From NCBI GenBank assembly GCA_012960505.1, contig DUBC01000002.1, forward strand, positions 31,599 to 95,598: DNA of 64,000 nt, in the 5' to 3' direction. The stretch's first letter is position 1. Each line of letters starts with the position of its first letter. The stretch comes from Verrucomicrobiales bacterium (lineage in GTDB: Bacteria; Verrucomicrobiota; Verrucomicrobiia; Verrucomicrobiales; DEV007). Below the pieces are notes generated by a model, which was not told where the DNA came from, did no database searches, and worked only from the letters and a program-made list of their open reading frames with translations. Shown here piece by piece: positions 56,392 to 64,000 of the stretch. Made by a program: the position numbers and the translations under genes.

Positions 56392-57507
56392 ATGAAAATT
56401 ATTAAACAAAAGGGTTCTCGCACAATAATAAGAATGAAGTTAAGTTTTTTTATGCCTTTAAAATCCCTTACCATATTTAGTTTTTTTATTTTAAGTGCAT
56501 CTGGTCTCTCGTGCGGTGCTGAACCGAGCTCTGAGAATGAGGAGAGGATAAGAGCCTATTTCAAAAGATTCCCTCGGTCAGATGCCAATAATGACGGGGT
56601 CTTAACATATAGTGAACTTATGACTCATCTGAAGGAGATGAGGAAGGCAAGGAGTCAAAACAAGGGCGAGGATAAGGATGATGAATTTAAGAAAGAATTG
56701 GATGTCCGTTACTCTGATAAGCATAAGCGCAATGTGTTGGATTATTATCCGGCCAAGGCTTCTAGTGACCCTGCACCAGTTTATGTATGGTTTCATGGCG
56801 GAGGTTTTAGTGGAGGTGACAAGAAGAGTGTCAGGAACAATGGAGGCAAAATGATCAGGACCTATATTGAAAACGGATACGCTGTGGTGAGTTGTAATTA
56901 CCCTTTCATTGATCGCAAGAATGATGTTCTAAGAAATGGCATGCTCAATGAGTACGTTGAGAATAATTACATCTCCAAAGATGAGCCTGAGCATAAGAGT
57001 TCGAGGAACGAATACCTTAAAATCATGCGTCATTGCGGGCGTGCCATTCAGTTCATTCGCTCCAATGCTAAGGAATGGAACATTGATCCTGGAAAGATCT
57101 GTGTTGGAGGCGCTTCTGCCGGAGCTCTCATCAGTCAGTGGCTTGCCTATAGTGATGATCTTGCAGTAGCAGATTCCAAGGATCCTGTTTCTAGGCTCAG
57201 CTCTAAGGCTCAAGTTGCAATTGGGCACGTTCAACCGTTAGGGACCGATTCATTGGTCATGAAGTACATGGATGAGGGGGAGGCTCCATTATTCATTTAT
57301 TCTAACGCTCCCAAGAAAGACAAGATTCATCATCCGATCAATGCTCTGATGATTCGGGATCGAGCCAATGAACTTAAGATCCCCTGCGTTACGGTTGGAG
57401 GAGGGAGGAATGAATTGCCTGTTCCGGAGGGAGATGAATCATGGCTGAGCATGCAAATAGAATTTTGCCGCAACCATTTAAAAATCAATCCTCCTAAAGT
57501 TGATTAA
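56392..57507 (+). CDS. Secreted alpha/beta hydrolase with N-terminal EF-hand
   Basis: A 371-residue exported hydrolase. The ATG at 56392 is used; ATG codons at 56434 and 56452 are equally possible starts and give a more compact signal peptide. After the signal comes a single EF-hand loop DANNDGVLTYSE (nt about 56584), then an alpha/beta-hydrolase-3 fold with the oxyanion-hole motif WFHGGGFSGG and the nucleophile elbow GGASAGA (G-x-S-x-G). It is probably an esterase acting on an acylated substrate outside the cell. A second alpha/beta hydrolase gene follows after 36 bp on the same strand, so the two are likely co-transcribed. The gene is divergent from the GIDE-LemA gene with 43 bp between starts. 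Confidence 0.85.
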   Translation: MKIIKQKGSRTIIRMKLSFFMPLKSLTIFSFFILSASGLSCGAEPSSENEERIRAYFKRFPRSDANNDGVLTYSELMTHLKEMRKARSQNKGEDKDDEFKKELDVRYSDKHKRNVLDYYPAKASSDPAPVYVWFHGGGFSGGDKKSVRNNGGKMIRTYIENGYAVVSCNYPFIDRKNDVLRNGMLNEYVENNYISKDEPEHKSSRNEYLKIMRHCGRAIQFIRSNAKEWNIDPGKICVGGASAGALISQWLAYSDDLAVADSKDPVSRLSSKAQVAIGHVQPLGTDSLVMKYMDEGEAPLFIYSNAPKKDKIHHPINALMIRDRANELKIPCVTVGGGRNELPVPEGDESWLSMQIEFCRNHLKINPPKVD

Positions 57508-57543
57508 ATTTCCCGCAATTTACTAGGGCCAAATATCCTATTT

Positions 57544-58455
57544 ATGATGCCATTAACTGTCCGTTTATTTTATTCACTAGTTATTCTTTTTCCTCTTTCG
57601 ATCGCGTCATTGGCTGCGGATGAGCACCAAGAAATTAACCTTTGGCCATCCGGTGCTGTTCCTGATGAGCCGGAAGAAATCGAGAAAAGAAAGAAGCCAA
57701 CTACGGTCGATAAGGTTGGGAAGATGAGAATTGCGTACGTCGATATCCCTTCCATTACCGTTTACAAGGCTCCGAAGGACAAGTCTAATGGTGCAGCCGT
57801 AATTATTTTCCCGGGCGGGGGATATAATATTCTGGCATGGACTCATGAAGGGACTGAAATTGCAGAATGGTTTAATTCTTTAGGCGTTTCCGCTTTCATA
57901 CTTAAGTACCGTGTCCCTCGACGTGATCCGGAAAAACCGCACGCATTACCGCTCCAGGATGCTCAAAGAGCCATCCGAATCGTGCGTTCAAAGTCTAAGG
58001 TCTGGGACATTGATCCGAACAGGATAGGTGTTCTCGGGTTCTCCGCAGGAGGTCATCTTGCAGTCATGAGCGGGACCCATTATGAGGATAAAACCTATGA
58101 TAGGATCGATGACGTTGATGACTTAAGTTCTCGGCCTGATTTTCTGATACCGATTTATCCTGCATATCTGGGTGACAGAAAGAACAAGGACCAGTTATCG
58201 GACCTTGTTGATATAAACAAGAGTACTCCTCCAACCTTCATTGCGATTACTCATGACGATTCGGACCGGGCCTATTATTCAGCGCTCCTCTATGCTGCTC
58301 TCAAGAAGAGTGGAGTCATTGGTGAATTGCACATCTATTCCAAGGGCGGGCACGGATATGGTATGAGGAAGTCAAATAATCCGGTACATACCTGGCCTGA
58401 CCGTTGTGCGGACTGGCTCGGATCAATGGGGATCCTAGGGCCCGGGCAAAAGTGA
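57544..58455 (+). CDS. Secreted alpha/beta hydrolase (acetylxylan-esterase/BD-FAE-like)
   Basis: A 303-residue protein with a signal peptide (about 1-24). Motifs: oxyanion segment IIFPGGGYNILAWTHEG, then LQDAQRAIRIVRS, the nucleophile elbow GFSAGGH (G-x-S-x-G), HDDSDRAYYSALLYAALK with the catalytic Asp region, and the His in KGGHGYGMR. This is the layout of the BD-FAE/endo-xylanase-like esterases that remove acetyl or feruloyl groups from plant or algal polysaccharides. It is convergent with the transketolase gene with only 4 bp between stops. Two starting Met codons in tandem make the start certain to one residue. Confidence 0.87.
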   Translation: MMPLTVRLFYSLVILFPLSIASLAADEHQEINLWPSGAVPDEPEEIEKRKKPTTVDKVGKMRIAYVDIPSITVYKAPKDKSNGAAVIIFPGGGYNILAWTHEGTEIAEWFNSLGVSAFILKYRVPRRDPEKPHALPLQDAQRAIRIVRSKSKVWDIDPNRIGVLGFSAGGHLAVMSGTHYEDKTYDRIDDVDDLSSRPDFLIPIYPAYLGDRKNKDQLSDLVDINKSTPPTFIAITHDDSDRAYYSALLYAALKKSGVIGELHIYSKGGHGYGMRKSNNPVHTWPDRCADWLGSMGILGPGQK

Positions 58456-58459
58456 GTTC

Positions 58460-60436
58460 CTACTGAGCTGCCTCGATCAGAGCTTCGGGCGTCATTGAGA
58501 GTTCAGTCATGACGGTTTCTCCAGGCGCACTGATGCCGAAACGGTCAATGCCAATGACTTTGCCTTTATCTCCAACATATTTCCACCACAGTCCACTGAC
58601 ACCGGCCTCGATGGCAATTCTTTTTGTGCAGGAACTTGGGAGAATTTCTTCGCGATATTCTTGAGGCTCTCTGTCAAAGCGTTCGAAGCATGGCATCGAT
58701 ACGACTCGGACCCCATCACCTATTTTTTCAGCGGCTAACATGGCATGTTGAACCTCACTACCACTGGCCAGCAGTATCGCGGTTAAATCTCTTTCTTCTT
58801 TCTTTGCGATGTAGCCTCCTCTGAGCGTTCCGGACCGGCGCTCTTCAACGCTAATTTTATCCATGTTAGGTATTCCCTGTCTCGTCAGCATTAAGGCAGT
58901 GGGTCCGTCACTTCGTTGCAGAGCGCCGACGAAAGCAGCTGCCGTTTCTTCGGTATCTGCAGGTCGAATCACATCGAGTCCAGGGATGACCCTGAGTCCG
59001 GACACAGTTTCGACAGGTTGATGAGTTGGTCCATCTTCGCCGACCCCAACAGAATCATGGGTGAAGATATAAATGGTTGGCAGGTGAGCCAGTGCCGCGA
59101 GCCTGATGGATGGTCTCATATAATCAGCAAAAACGGCAAAAGTGGCTCCGCTCGCACGGAAAATGCCATCATAGGCAATTCCGTTCATGATTGAGCCCAT
59201 TCCGTGCTCTCTTATTCCAAACCATATATTGCGACCTTCAGGGCTATCATTTTGTGGTTCAAAGTCTGTCGCTGACTTGATGTAATTTTTAGTTGATCCA
59301 TAAAGGTCAGCACTTCCCGAGACCAGCATGGGCATGGCCTCAGCTATCGGCTGAAGGACTTCTCCTCCCGCTGCCCTGGTGGCAAGCTTGGTTCCAGCAT
59401 CAAAGGCCGGAACCAGATCCATCAGATTTTCGGGAACCTTACCCCCGAGTCCATCAGAAAGTAATTGAGCCTTTTCGGGGTTTGCTGAGCTCCATTCATC
59501 AAATTTTATTTTCCATTCATCGTATTTTTCAGCAAGCCCTTTGGCATGTTCAGCGAAGTAGGAGCTGACATTTTCTGACACATGGAAAGTTTCTTCAGGG
59601 AGTCCGAGGCCTGACCTTGCTGATGCCGCGAATTTTGCACCGCCCTCTCCGTGCCCGGCGGCCGTTCCTGCTACTTCAGGGATTCCTCTTCCAATTTCCG
59701 TTTTGCAGATGATTAATTTAGGCTTTCCATTGTCATCCGACTTGGCTTTTGTTATTGCCTCATTAATCGCGTCCAAATCATGACCATCAATGGTATTTGT
59801 GTCCCAACCCATCGCCTCGAACCGAGCACCAGTGTCCTCGGTCTGAGTTTTAACGGCCATCGCATCTAGCGTCACGTCATTGGAATCATAAATCAGTATG
59901 AGATTGTCGAGATTGAAGTGACCTGCAAATGCTGCAGCTTCAGCCGAGACCCCTTCCTGGAGACAACCGTCACCGGCAAGAGCAAAAACATGATGGTCAA
60001 TAATTGTGTGACTTTCTGTATTGAATCGTGCCGCGGCCATCTTACCTGACACTGCATAACCGACCGCGTTGCCGATCCCTTGTCCGAGAGGCCCTGTCGT
60101 GGCTTCGACTCCGGGAGTTTCGCCAAATTCTGGGTGTCCCGGAGTCTTGCTACCGAGTTGACGGAAATTTATGACCTCTTCCAGAGGAAGGTCATACCCC
60201 GACAAGTGCAGCCAGCTGTAAAGAAACATAGAACCGTGCCCGGCAGAAAGGATGAATCTGTCCCTGTTAATCCATTTTGGATCAGCGGGATTATAGGCAA
60301 GTGATTGCCCATATAATACAGCTCCAATCTCTGCAGCACCGAGAGGCAGACCCAGATGACCGGATGAGCATTTATGAATAGCGTCAATGGCTAATCCACG
60401 GGCATTATTTGCAGCTTCGGCTAAAATTTCTTTCAT
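58460..60436 (-). CDS. tkt: Transketolase
   Basis: Thiamine-diphosphate enzyme of the pentose-phosphate pathway, cytoplasmic, moving two-carbon units between sugar phosphates. The ATG at 60436 gives 658 residues, close to the usual length; an in-frame TTG at 60478 would add 14 residues that do not resemble the family. Landmarks: [19 protein letters not shown] (SGHPG-type motif with Leu for Pro), [20 protein letters not shown], the ThDP motif GDGCLQEG ... DSNDVTLD, the activating Glu in [16 protein letters not shown], and [18 protein letters not shown]. The gene is alone on its strand and divergent from the large secreted protein gene (116 bp between starts). Confidence 0.96.
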   Translation of the reverse strand: MKEILAEAANNARGLAIDAIHKCSSGHLGLPLGAAEIGAVLYGQSLAYNPADPKWINRDRFILSAGHGSMFLYSWLHLSGYDLPLEEVINFRQLGSKTPGHPEFGETPGVEATTGPLGQGIGNAVGYAVSGKMAAARFNTESHTIIDHHVFALAGDGCLQEGVSAEAAAFAGHFNLDNLILIYDSNDVTLDAMAVKTQTEDTGARFEAMGWDTNTIDGHDLDAINEAITKAKSDDNGKPKLIICKTEIGRGIPEVAGTAAGHGEGGAKFAASARSGLGLPEETFHVSENVSSYFAEHAKGLAEKYDEWKIKFDEWSSANPEKAQLLSDGLGGKVPENLMDLVPAFDAGTKLATRAAGGEVLQPIAEAMPMLVSGSADLYGSTKNYIKSATDFEPQNDSPEGRNIWFGIREHGMGSIMNGIAYDGIFRASGATFAVFADYMRPSIRLAALAHLPTIYIFTHDSVGVGEDGPTHQPVETVSGLRVIPGLDVIRPADTEETAAAFVGALQRSDGPTALMLTRQGIPNMDKISVEERRSGTLRGGYIAKKEERDLTAILLASGSEVQHAMLAAEKIGDGVRVVSMPCFERFDREPQEYREEILPSSCTKRIAIEAGVSGLWWKYVGDKGKVIGIDRFGISAPGETVMTELSMTPEALIEAAQ

Positions 60437-60552
60437 TTTCACGGGTGGATAATTTATGGCGCAGTTTGAATCGTGCAAGAGACAAGAATTTTATAGCTAA
60501 AGCCTTGTCGATTAAGGGGCGATATGAGAGAATAGTAGTTAAAATAGTTACT

Positions 60553-63500
60553 ATGAAAGCACTTACCTCTGCAATTTTTATCTTACTAGCCTCTTCTGTG
60601 TACATTTTTGCTCAGGATTCGATCGGCTTCAGTTTTAATAGTGACCGTGATAATACTGTCATGGACGAAACGACAGTGGCTGGTATTGTCCCATCTTCTG
60701 GCTGGATCAGTACTGATGGAGGCGCCGATGCTCAGGGCGGCGCGAATGGTTCCATAAGTAATAGCGGAGTCACTGTGGAGTGGAGCTGCAATGGAACTTG
60801 GAACACGAACAATGGTGTAAGTAATGGGGATAATCAACTCATGAACGGTTACATTGATGCGGTCGGTGCTGGAGGATATTCTGACGTGAATATCAGTGGA
60901 ATTGATGCTTTTACCTTTGGTGAAAATTACGATATCTACGTTTATTTCGGCAGTGACGGGAACGGCAGGACAGGTAAAGTTTCCCTGCAGGACGGAGAAA
61001 CATATTCCTATAATACCTTCTCCCAGCATGCTGGAGGATTCCCGACCAACTATCTAAGAACTGAGGATACTGGCGATGGAAACCCCCAAGCCAATTATGC
61101 AGTTTTTGAAGGACTCAGTGGTGACACTCAATCCATTCAGATCATCCGCGGAAGCAGCAATTCAGGTATTCATGGTATACAGATTGTATCGTCACAAGTT
61201 TTTGATGAGGATGAGGATGGGTTACCTGATAGCTGGGAGATTAATAATGATCTGGACCCAGAGGATAATGGAGACGTCGATCCTAACAATGGTGCTGAGG
61301 GAGATCCTGATCAGGACGGAATGACTAACATTGATGAATTTGAAAATGGAACGGACCCTCAGGACGTTGACACTGATAATGATGACCTTAACGATAACGT
61401 TGAGACCAATACGGGCGTCTTTGTCAGTGCCACCAATACAGGGACGGATCCAAATCTGGAAGATTCCGACGCAGATGGATTACTTGACGGTGCAGAAGTG
61501 GAAAACGGAACGAGCCCACTTAACGCGGATACTGACGGTGATCAATTTTCCGACGCAGACGAGGTTGAAGCAGGCACTGATCCCTTAGATGAGAATAGCT
61601 TTCCTGATGTTCCTGACATTGAACCTCCGCTCGCCTATTGGACCTTTGATGATCAGGGTGCAAATGAGACTGCTGACCTGAGAGGTGATTATAATGGAAC
61701 TGTTTACGGGGAACCAGAATATGTGACTGGATTTTCCGGATCTGCCAGTGATTTCGCGATTCAATTCGATGGCATTGACGACTACGTGTCCAGTGAGGTG
61801 GCAATGCTAAACGAGAAGACTGAGTTCACGATGTCAGGTTGGGTCAATTTCAGTGCATCCCAGGGCAACCGTACGGGTTTATTTGGACAAAATGATTTGG
61901 TCGAATTTGGCATGGCCAATGCAAGCCAGATGCAGCTGTGGACTGTCACTGCCGGTGCTGTTAATGTAATTTTTGGACCAGACAGTGATGGTTGGAGGCA
62001 TATCGCAGTGAAGGGAACTGCTGAAGGACAATCAGTTTATATTGATGGAGAGTTATCAGGTTCTGGAGGATCTCCAGTCCCTCTTCCAACTTCTGGATTC
62101 AATTTCAATATTGGTGGCGGTGGTGTTTTTGACGCTTCAGGCAACTGGTTCAATGGCTCCATTGATGATGTTGCTGTTTGGGACATTGCTTTGACTGATG
62201 AAGCTATCGCCAATCTTGCCAGTGGCGTGCTTTCTCCTGGAGGTCCACGAGAGGATACTGATGAGGACGGACTTCCTGACGAGTGGGAGGAAAACAATGA
62301 TCTTGATCCTGAGGATAATGGAGACGTCGATCCTAACAATGGACCTGAAGGTGATCCGGATCAGGACGGTCTTACTAATTTGGAGGAATATATTGCCAGG
62401 ACAAGTCCACAGGATGCTGATACTGACAATGACGGTTTAGATGATAATGTGGAAACAAATACCGGGATATTTGTTAGTGTGACTGATACTGGATCTGATC
62501 CTAAAAAGGCAGACACTGACGGTGACACTTTAAATGATGGATCGGAGATTGAGCCGAACCCTTACGTCACGGATCCCAACAATGCTGACACCGATGGTGA
62601 CAAGCTCACAGATGCTGAAGAGATACAGAATGAGGAGAATAAGACTGATCCGACCAAGGAGGACACTGATGGTGGAGGCACATCAGATTCTGTTGAGATT
62701 GCACTTGGTCTTGATCCATTGGATCCCGCAGATGATGAGTCAGGAGCTGGTGGCGGAACCAAGATTGGGATTAATTTCAACAGTGACCGTGGAACAAATG
62801 CTGAGTTGGGGGCTGACGAGATTGCCGGCTTACCTGAAGTGGCCCAGTTGAACTGGAATAACAGTGCTGGTGGTGTTGGTGCACAGGCAGGGGCCAGTGG
62901 TTCTCAGGCTGATATCATTAGTCCCGTCTCTGGTGTTTTAGTTGATGATAGTGGAGGTGACTCTGGAGTCACTGTGGACTGGGCATCTAACGGAACCTGG
63001 AACACGACGAACGGTTTTGATAGCCCGGACGCTAAACTCATTAATGGTTACATTGATAATATTGGTGGAGGAGGCTTTGCCACAGTTGACTTCAATGGTA
63101 TCTCATTTTCTTCCTATGACGTTTATGTTTACTTTGGAAGTGATGGGAATGGCAGGACCGGTGAGGTCGAGAGCACGACCGCTGGGCAAACCTTCTCTTA
63201 TAACACTGATTCGAACAAGGGTGCATTTGACCCAGAATTTGATTACGTTCTTACTGAGGACGAGGAAGGCACGAACCCACCGTCAAATTATTGTGTCTTC
63301 AGAGATCAAAGCTCTTCAGATTTTTCTGTGCAGATTAATCGTGGTTCCAGCAACTCTGGAATTCATGCAATACAAATCGTTCGTCTCGGACCTGGAACTC
63401 CTTTCGAGATGACACAGATTCTGTACAATGCTCAGAGCGATGAGTTTACCCTGACTTGGAATTCCAAACCAAATCAAACCTACGCATTATTTGTTTCGGA

Positions 63501-63639
63501 GGACCTCAAGACCTGGGACTTTGACCTTGATGACAGCATCATCTCAGAGGGCGATACCACAACTTATGGTCCCTTTGAAAATCCAATGCCTGAGGCTAGG
63601 GAGCTATTTTTCCGTGCCCAGGAGACTGACGACGAGTAG
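60553..63639 (+). CDS. Large secreted protein with TSP3-type calcium repeats and LamG domain
   Basis: The ATG at 60553 starts a clean signal peptide (MKALTSAIFILLASSVYIFA); a longer upstream reading overlaps transketolase. The 1028-residue product has, in order: domain A (about 24-215; GFSFNSDRDNT to GSSNSGIHGIQIV); calcium-binding thrombospondin-3-type repeats (about 215-355; DEDEDGLPDSWE, DTDNDDLNDNVE, DSDADGLLDGAE); a LamG/concanavalin-like domain (about 358-555; AYWTFDDQGAN, QFDGIDDYVSS); more TSP3-type repeats (about 560-730); a diverged second domain A (about 736-945; INFNSDRGTN to GSSNSGIHAIQIV); and a C-terminal module ending in LFFRAQETDDE. A surface or extracellular glycan-binding role is likely. 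A strong terminator follows. Confidence 0.87.
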   Translation: MKALTSAIFILLASSVYIFAQDSIGFSFNSDRDNTVMDETTVAGIVPSSGWISTDGGADAQGGANGSISNSGVTVEWSCNGTWNTNNGVSNGDNQLMNGYIDAVGAGGYSDVNISGIDAFTFGENYDIYVYFGSDGNGRTGKVSLQDGETYSYNTFSQHAGGFPTNYLRTEDTGDGNPQANYAVFEGLSGDTQSIQIIRGSSNSGIHGIQIVSSQVFDEDEDGLPDSWEINNDLDPEDNGDVDPNNGAEGDPDQDGMTNIDEFENGTDPQDVDTDNDDLNDNVETNTGVFVSATNTGTDPNLEDSDADGLLDGAEVENGTSPLNADTDGDQFSDADEVEAGTDPLDENSFPDVPDIEPPLAYWTFDDQGANETADLRGDYNGTVYGEPEYVTGFSGSASDFAIQFDGIDDYVSSEVAMLNEKTEFTMSGWVNFSASQGNRTGLFGQNDLVEFGMANASQMQLWTVTAGAVNVIFGPDSDGWRHIAVKGTAEGQSVYIDGELSGSGGSPVPLPTSGFNFNIGGGGVFDASGNWFNGSIDDVAVWDIALTDEAIANLASGVLSPGGPREDTDEDGLPDEWEENNDLDPEDNGDVDPNNGPEGDPDQDGLTNLEEYIARTSPQDADTDNDGLDDNVETNTGIFVSVTDTGSDPKKADTDGDTLNDGSEIEPNPYVTDPNNADTDGDKLTDAEEIQNEENKTDPTKEDTDGGGTSDSVEIALGLDPLDPADDESGAGGGTKIGINFNSDRGTNAELGADEIAGLPEVAQLNWNNSAGGVGAQAGASGSQADIISPVSGVLVDDSGGDSGVTVDWASNGTWNTTNGFDSPDAKLINGYIDNIGGGGFATVDFNGISFSSYDVYVYFGSDGNGRTGEVESTTAGQTFSYNTDSNKGAFDPEFDYVLTEDEEGTNPPSNYCVFRDQSSSDFSVQINRGSSNSGIHAIQIVRLGPGTPFEMTQILYNAQSDEFTLTWNSKPNQTYALFVSEDLKTWDFDLDDSIISEGDTTTYGPFENPMPEARELFFRAQETDDE

Positions 63640-63672
63640 AATTAAGGTTTCGGGGTAAAGGCTCGGGACCTT

Positions 63673-63719
63673 CAGAACAGCCCTTCTCTCTGCAATGAGT
63701 GAAGGGCTGTTCTGTTTTT
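63673..63719 (+). terminator. Strong Rho-independent terminator
   Basis: A perfect 14-bp stem, CAGAACAGCCCTTC (63673-63686) with GAAGGGCTGTTCTG (63701-63714), a 14-nt loop and a following TTTTT. It lies 34 bp after the stop of the TSP3/LamG gene and separates that gene from its downstream paralogue. Confidence 0.95.
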
Positions 63720-63835
63720 AGTCTCTCGCAATTCATCATTTTAGGTGTAACTTATTGGCGGGCAGGATCCCCCAAGCCTACTGCTGATTGAATGTTTTCA
63801 TTGGACTGGGGACGAATGTCTATAAAAACTCCCCC

Positions 63836-64000
63836 ATGAAAATCAAGCAGCTCTTCTTAATCTTATTTCTCTTTGTTGTTCCTGCCTTACCGGCCATTGC
63901 CGATTCGATAGGTTTCAGTTTTAATAGTGACCGTGATAATACTGCCATGGACGAAACGACAGTGGCTGGTATTGTCCCATCTTCTGGCTGGATCAGTACT
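63836..64000 (+). CDS. Paralogue of the TSP3/LamG secreted protein (partial, N-terminus only)
   Basis: The ATG at 63836 opens a frame of 55 codons to the window edge: a 22-residue signal peptide (MKIKQLFLILFLFVVPALPA and two more residues), then 33 residues of domain A that differ from those of the upstream gene by a single residue (Ala for Val in DNTxMDE). The signal peptides themselves are unrelated in sequence, so the similarity begins exactly at the mature protein. What follows lies outside the window. The strong terminator at 63673-63719 suggests it has its own promoter. Confidence 0.88.
   Translation, partial: MKIKQLFLILFLFVVPALPAIADSIGFSFNSDRDNTAMDETTVAGIVPSSGWIST

Larger units (their letters stand above)
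60616..64000 (+). repeat. 99-bp near-identical repeat at the 5' ends of two adjacent genes
   Basis: Bases 60616-60714 and 63902-64000 match at 96 of 99 positions by eye. Both encode the first 33 residues of mature domain A, directly after unrelated signal peptides. The second copy reaches the window edge, so the true extent of the repeat is larger. Confidence 0.93.

Noticed and set aside
62942..63412. 156-aa open frame on the plus strand, other frame, in the TSP3/LamG gene
   Set aside because: Out-of-frame shadow of an Asp/Gly/Asn-rich sequence; the main frame has a signal peptide, domains and a terminator.

Overview
This window looks like a chromosomal segment of a Verrucomicrobiota bacterium, probably a marine polysaccharide degrader, although Planctomycetota cannot be excluded from the sequence alone. 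The reasoning is as follows. It is dense in secreted sulfatases, DUF1080 (3-keto-disaccharide hydrolase) proteins, DUF1501 proteins and PSCyt1-DUF1549-DUF1553 proteins, families expanded in those two phyla. A short secreted protein ends in a PEP-CTERM-type signal with a run of arginines, a form common in Verrucomicrobiota. Several giant FG-GAP/UnbV lipoproteins are present. Most genes for secreted proteins have T/A-rich leaders without an obvious Shine-Dalgarno sequence. Few housekeeping genes are visible: gluconokinase (partial), alanyl-tRNA synthetase, tRNA-Tyr and transketolase.

Layout. 1-3.4 kb: gluconokinase (minus strand, cut by the window edge), divergent from alaS, which ends in a terminator. 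3.4-10.6 kb: DUF1080 protein and sulfatase, convergent with a DUF1549/DUF1553 plus DUF1501 pair. 10.6-18.9 kb: a 345-bp intergenic stretch with a short tandem repeat, then a tightly packed set of a 1079-aa TPR protein, a 1116-aa membrane/PD40/toroid fusion protein and a second sulfatase. 19-28.8 kb: a second DUF1549/DUF1553-DUF1501 pair, an SGNH hydrolase, and a convergent third pair led by an EF-hand protein. 28.9-35.4 kb: second DUF1080 protein, an orphan TolC/NodT-type lipoprotein, a small FG-GAP protein, a cyanophycinase-like protein with a degenerate duplicate domain, tRNA-Tyr, and a sialidase-like gene broken by an in-frame amber codon. 35.4-39.3 kb: a 1290-aa lamin-tail/CotH protein. 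39.4-52.8 kb: three large FG-GAP/UnbV lipoproteins, interrupted by two adjacent genes that share three near-identical copies of one domain. 52.9-60.4 kb: DUF481 outer-membrane protein, a GIDE-GIDE-LemA fusion, two alpha/beta hydrolases, transketolase. 60.5-64 kb: a 1028-aa multidomain secreted protein with a strong terminator, followed by the start of a paralogue that runs off the window.

How the genes may work together. Most products carry signal peptides, lipoboxes or Tat-like twin-arginine motifs, so the window mainly encodes cell-envelope and exported functions. A plausible reading is uptake and breakdown of sulfated or decorated glycans: sulfatases remove sulfate, DUF1080 and SGNH/esterase proteins remove decorations or cleave oxidised disaccharides, the c-type-cytochrome-bearing DUF1549/1553 proteins and their DUF1501 partners act in an unresolved oxidative or hydrolytic step, and the FG-GAP/UnbV lipoproteins may bind substrate at the surface. 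Gluconokinase and transketolase could feed sugars into the pentose-phosphate pathway but are not co-transcribed with the exported set. No mobile element, CRISPR array or defence system was found. The least explained parts are the PD40-TM-toroid fusion locus, the GIDE-GIDE-LemA fusion, and the recently duplicated or converted domains in the secreted proteins.
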